In this document: one piece after another, positions 23,177-24,256 of the stretch
Layout: every line of letters begins with the position of its first letter
Numbering within the stretch: position 1 is the first letter of the stretch
Assembly (NCBI GenBank): GCA_023436395.1
Contig: JAEZJJ010000107.1
Location: forward strand, 1-24,256
DNA from: Bacillota bacterium
GTDB taxonomy: Bacteria > Bacillota > Clostridia > Lachnospirales > Cellulosilyticaceae
DNA: 24,256 nucleotides
Reading direction: 5' to 3'
Translations under genes and position numbers: made by a program
Notes under the pieces: model-generated
What the model was told of the DNA's origin: nothing
Databases searched by the model: none
What the model saw: the letters and a program-made list of their open reading frames with translations, nothing else

Positions 23177-23389
23177 CTAGTTTTCATCTTTAACATACTC
23201 TAACAATTCCCCTGGTTGACACTCTAACACTTCACACAAGGCTTCCAGTGTAGAAAAACGAACGGCTTTCCCTTTATTATTCTTTAATACTGATAAGTTG
23301 GCTAAAGTAATGCCAACCTTCTCAGAAAGTTCATTCATACTCATCTTGCGTTTGGCAAGCATCACATCTAAATTAACGATAATGGGCAT
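23177..23389 (-). CDS. Small Xre-family helix-turn-helix regulator (YozG-like)
   Basis: 70 residues, essentially one HTH_3-type DNA-binding domain: LAKRKMSMNELSEKVGITLA (helices 1-2) then NLSVLKNNKGKAVRFSTLEALC (recognition and following helices), ending ECQPGELLEYV. These short Xre proteins nearly always accompany DUF2975 membrane proteins, as here (40 bp apart). They are thought to regulate their own operon. A candidate site is the pair of direct repeats at 23937-23974. Start ATG at 23389, with GAGGTGAGGAAG upstream. Confidence 0.92.
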   Translation of the reverse strand: MPIIVNLDVMLAKRKMSMNELSEKVGITLANLSVLKNNKGKAVRFSTLEALCEVLECQPGELLEYVKDEN

Positions 23390-23429
23390 TCTTCCTCACC
23401 TCTTCTTCTCTTATAAATTTTGTCTTCCC

Positions 23430-23894
23430 TTAAATCGTTAATTCATTTTCTTCTTTTATTTCTACGGCAATTTCTACCAAACGATATAGAATCGCTGCAA
23501 TAAGTGCTACCATAAACGCTCCTATTGTAATGACAATAATACCAAAGGTAGCTTGAACTGCAATGCAAGTAAAGAAGTAACAGAAGAAAATAAATAAGGC
23601 ACATATGCTAATCACCTTTAGGCTTTGACTGCTACTCATAGAAAATGGATCACGCTCTATAATATTTTTAGCAAGTCTTCTGGTCATCCATAAGATCATC
23701 CATGCGGGTACACCTGTTACATAAAGCAGGACTAATATCTTGTAGTGTTCTACCAACTGATAAAAGATACTTCCTTCAAAAATAAAGTCAACAATCCACG
23801 GTAATGTAGCAAGAGCTATGGTTGCTACACCTAGTCCACACACCACTATCCAATATAATACCTGGCTTAAAATATCTGTTTTTAATTTTCTCAT
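23430..23894 (-). CDS. DUF2975-family membrane protein
   Basis: 154 residues with four membrane helices (about 10-32, 49-67, 92-112, 116-140) and a short charged tail. Between helices two and three lies RRLAKNIIERDPFS, the usual DUF2975 loop. The role is unknown; the constant pairing with an Xre regulator suggests it senses a membrane signal and holds or releases the regulator. GAGGTGAGG is 5 bp before the ATG. It is the first gene of its operon, with a promoter only about 20 bp upstream of the ATG. Confidence 0.88.
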   Translation of the reverse strand: MRKLKTDILSQVLYWIVVCGLGVATIALATLPWIVDFIFEGSIFYQLVEHYKILVLLYVTGVPAWMILWMTRRLAKNIIERDPFSMSSSQSLKVISICALFIFFCYFFTCIAVQATFGIIVITIGAFMVALIAAILYRLVEIAVEIKEENELTI

Positions 23895-23913
23895 AATTCC
23901 TCACCTCAAAAGT

Positions 23914-23942
23914 ATTATAGTATACTTGAATTTGTATTTCAA
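23914..23942 (-). promoter_or_regulatory. Promoter of the DUF2975-Xre-DUF4173-CPBP operon
   Basis: On the minus strand TTGAAA (23942-23937) and TATAAT (23919-23914) are separated by 17 bp, close to sigma-A consensus. The transcript leader before the DUF2975 ATG would be about 13 nt, just room for the GAGGTGAGG ribosome site. The -35 lies within one of two direct repeats. Confidence 0.85.
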
Positions 23943-23974
23943 TATATTTTTATCGTTTTTCAATATATTTTTAT
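23937..23974. repeat. Two 17-bp direct repeats with 21-bp period, candidate operator
   Basis: TTTCAATATATTTTTAT occurs without mismatch at 23937-23953 and 23958-23974 on the plus strand. The period of 21 bp is two helix turns, so proteins bound at both would face the same side. The first copy covers the -35 box. The DNA is AT-rich, but a perfect 17-bp repeat at a promoter is more than composition would give. Confidence 0.7.
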
Positions 23975-24130
23975 TGATTATTAATACTATCTATTCCTAT
24001 AAAATCTTCTATAAACCACAATACTCTTTTACTAAATACAGAGAACCTAAAATTTTTTTCAAAAATTATTAGGGAATTACCTTCTAAATCACATATATAG
24101 AGTATAAAGGTAAAACAAATAACTTCCTGA

Positions 24131-24256
24131 AGCAGAATCACCACTTCGAGATTCTGAGGAACTGACCGGGTCAGCCAAGTCTCAATCTGTCGTTACAGGT
24201 ACCTCTGGACTTAAGGAAAATGTTCACTGATTGCTCGGGTAAAGGGAGGCGCTCAA
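24131..24256 (+). other. Candidate structured RNA region, cut by the window end
   Basis: This stretch has no ORF, is richer in GC than the flanking spacer, and holds several exact pairings: CAGAATC/GATTCTG (24133-24139 with 24150-24156), CTGAC/GTCAG (24162-24166 with 24170-24174), CTGT/ACAG around CGTT (24187-24198), and AAGTC/GACTT enclosing the latter (24177-24181 with 24208-24212). The end is purine-rich (AAAGGGAGGCG). It may be the 5' part of a noncoding RNA or riboswitch on either strand. The spacer 23975-24130 is AT-rich and shows nothing else I can name. The class is not identified. Confidence 0.4.

Noticed and set aside
23818..24072. Plus-strand ORF of 84 codons across the DUF2975 promoter
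   Set aside because: Low-complexity Phe/Ile/Asn-rich product of AT-rich spacer, overlaps the start of DUF2975 and its promoter, and has no ribosome site.

Overview
The window looks like chromosomal DNA of a low-GC, endospore-former-type Firmicute, most likely an anaerobic member of the Clostridia. The grounds are strong AT bias, strong Shine-Dalgarno sites (GGAGG-like), frequent TTG/GTG starts, a T-box leader, an EFR1-type flavodoxin-ferredoxin fusion, and DUF2975/Xre and DUF4173 proteins. The gene set would fit a Cellulosilyticum/Lachnospirales-type genome, but that is a guess and no single gene proves it. Nearly all genes lie on the minus strand. The exceptions are one intact gene (16837-17619) and one broken gene (8948-9363).

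Layout, left to right. 1-365: two fold-back repeats, one a 193-bp MITE-like element with perfect 24-bp terminal inverted repeats. 366-8692: a mostly minus-strand block with a UbiA-family membrane transferase, an SDR pseudogene, a nitroreductase remnant, a degenerate HAD-like protein, a VOC protein, a rifampin-phosphotransferase-like dikinase of unknown substrate, an AAA ATPase, an EFR1 ferredoxin, an ACT-domain protein and a BtaA-like (DUF3419) aminocarboxypropyl transferase. 8948-9363: a pyridoxamine-phosphate-oxidase-like gene broken by one missing A. 9507-13116: a tightly overlapping exopolysaccharide operon (TolB-like propeller, PgaC/IcaA-like synthase, PgaD-like partner, CE4 deacetylase), with an 8-bp tandem repeat upstream. 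13290-13445: remains of a methyl-accepting chemotaxis protein tail.

13446-16630 is a tryptophan ABC transporter operon (trpXYZ type) under a T-box leader with a UGG specifier, a clear intrinsic terminator and a near-consensus promoter. Divergent from it, 16667-17619 has its own promoter, a leader with a strong terminator-like hairpin, and a gene of unknown function. 17752-20663 (minus) holds two paralogous M28 metallopeptidases, a 49-residue membrane ORF coupled to the second one, and a metallo-beta-lactamase-fold hydrolase. 20752-23894 (minus) is an apparent operon DUF2975 - Xre - DUF4173 - CPBP protease. Its promoter carries two 17-bp direct repeats exactly 21 bp apart, one covering the -35 box.

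The right edge (24131-24256) has several small hairpins and no ORF; it may be the 5' part of a structured RNA cut by the window. The best candidates for something undescribed are the orphan dikinase/BtaA/UbiA block, the hairpin-led orphan gene at 16.8 kb, the 21-bp-phased operator, and the right-edge RNA candidate. No complete transposase, phage gene, tRNA, rRNA or CRISPR array was seen.
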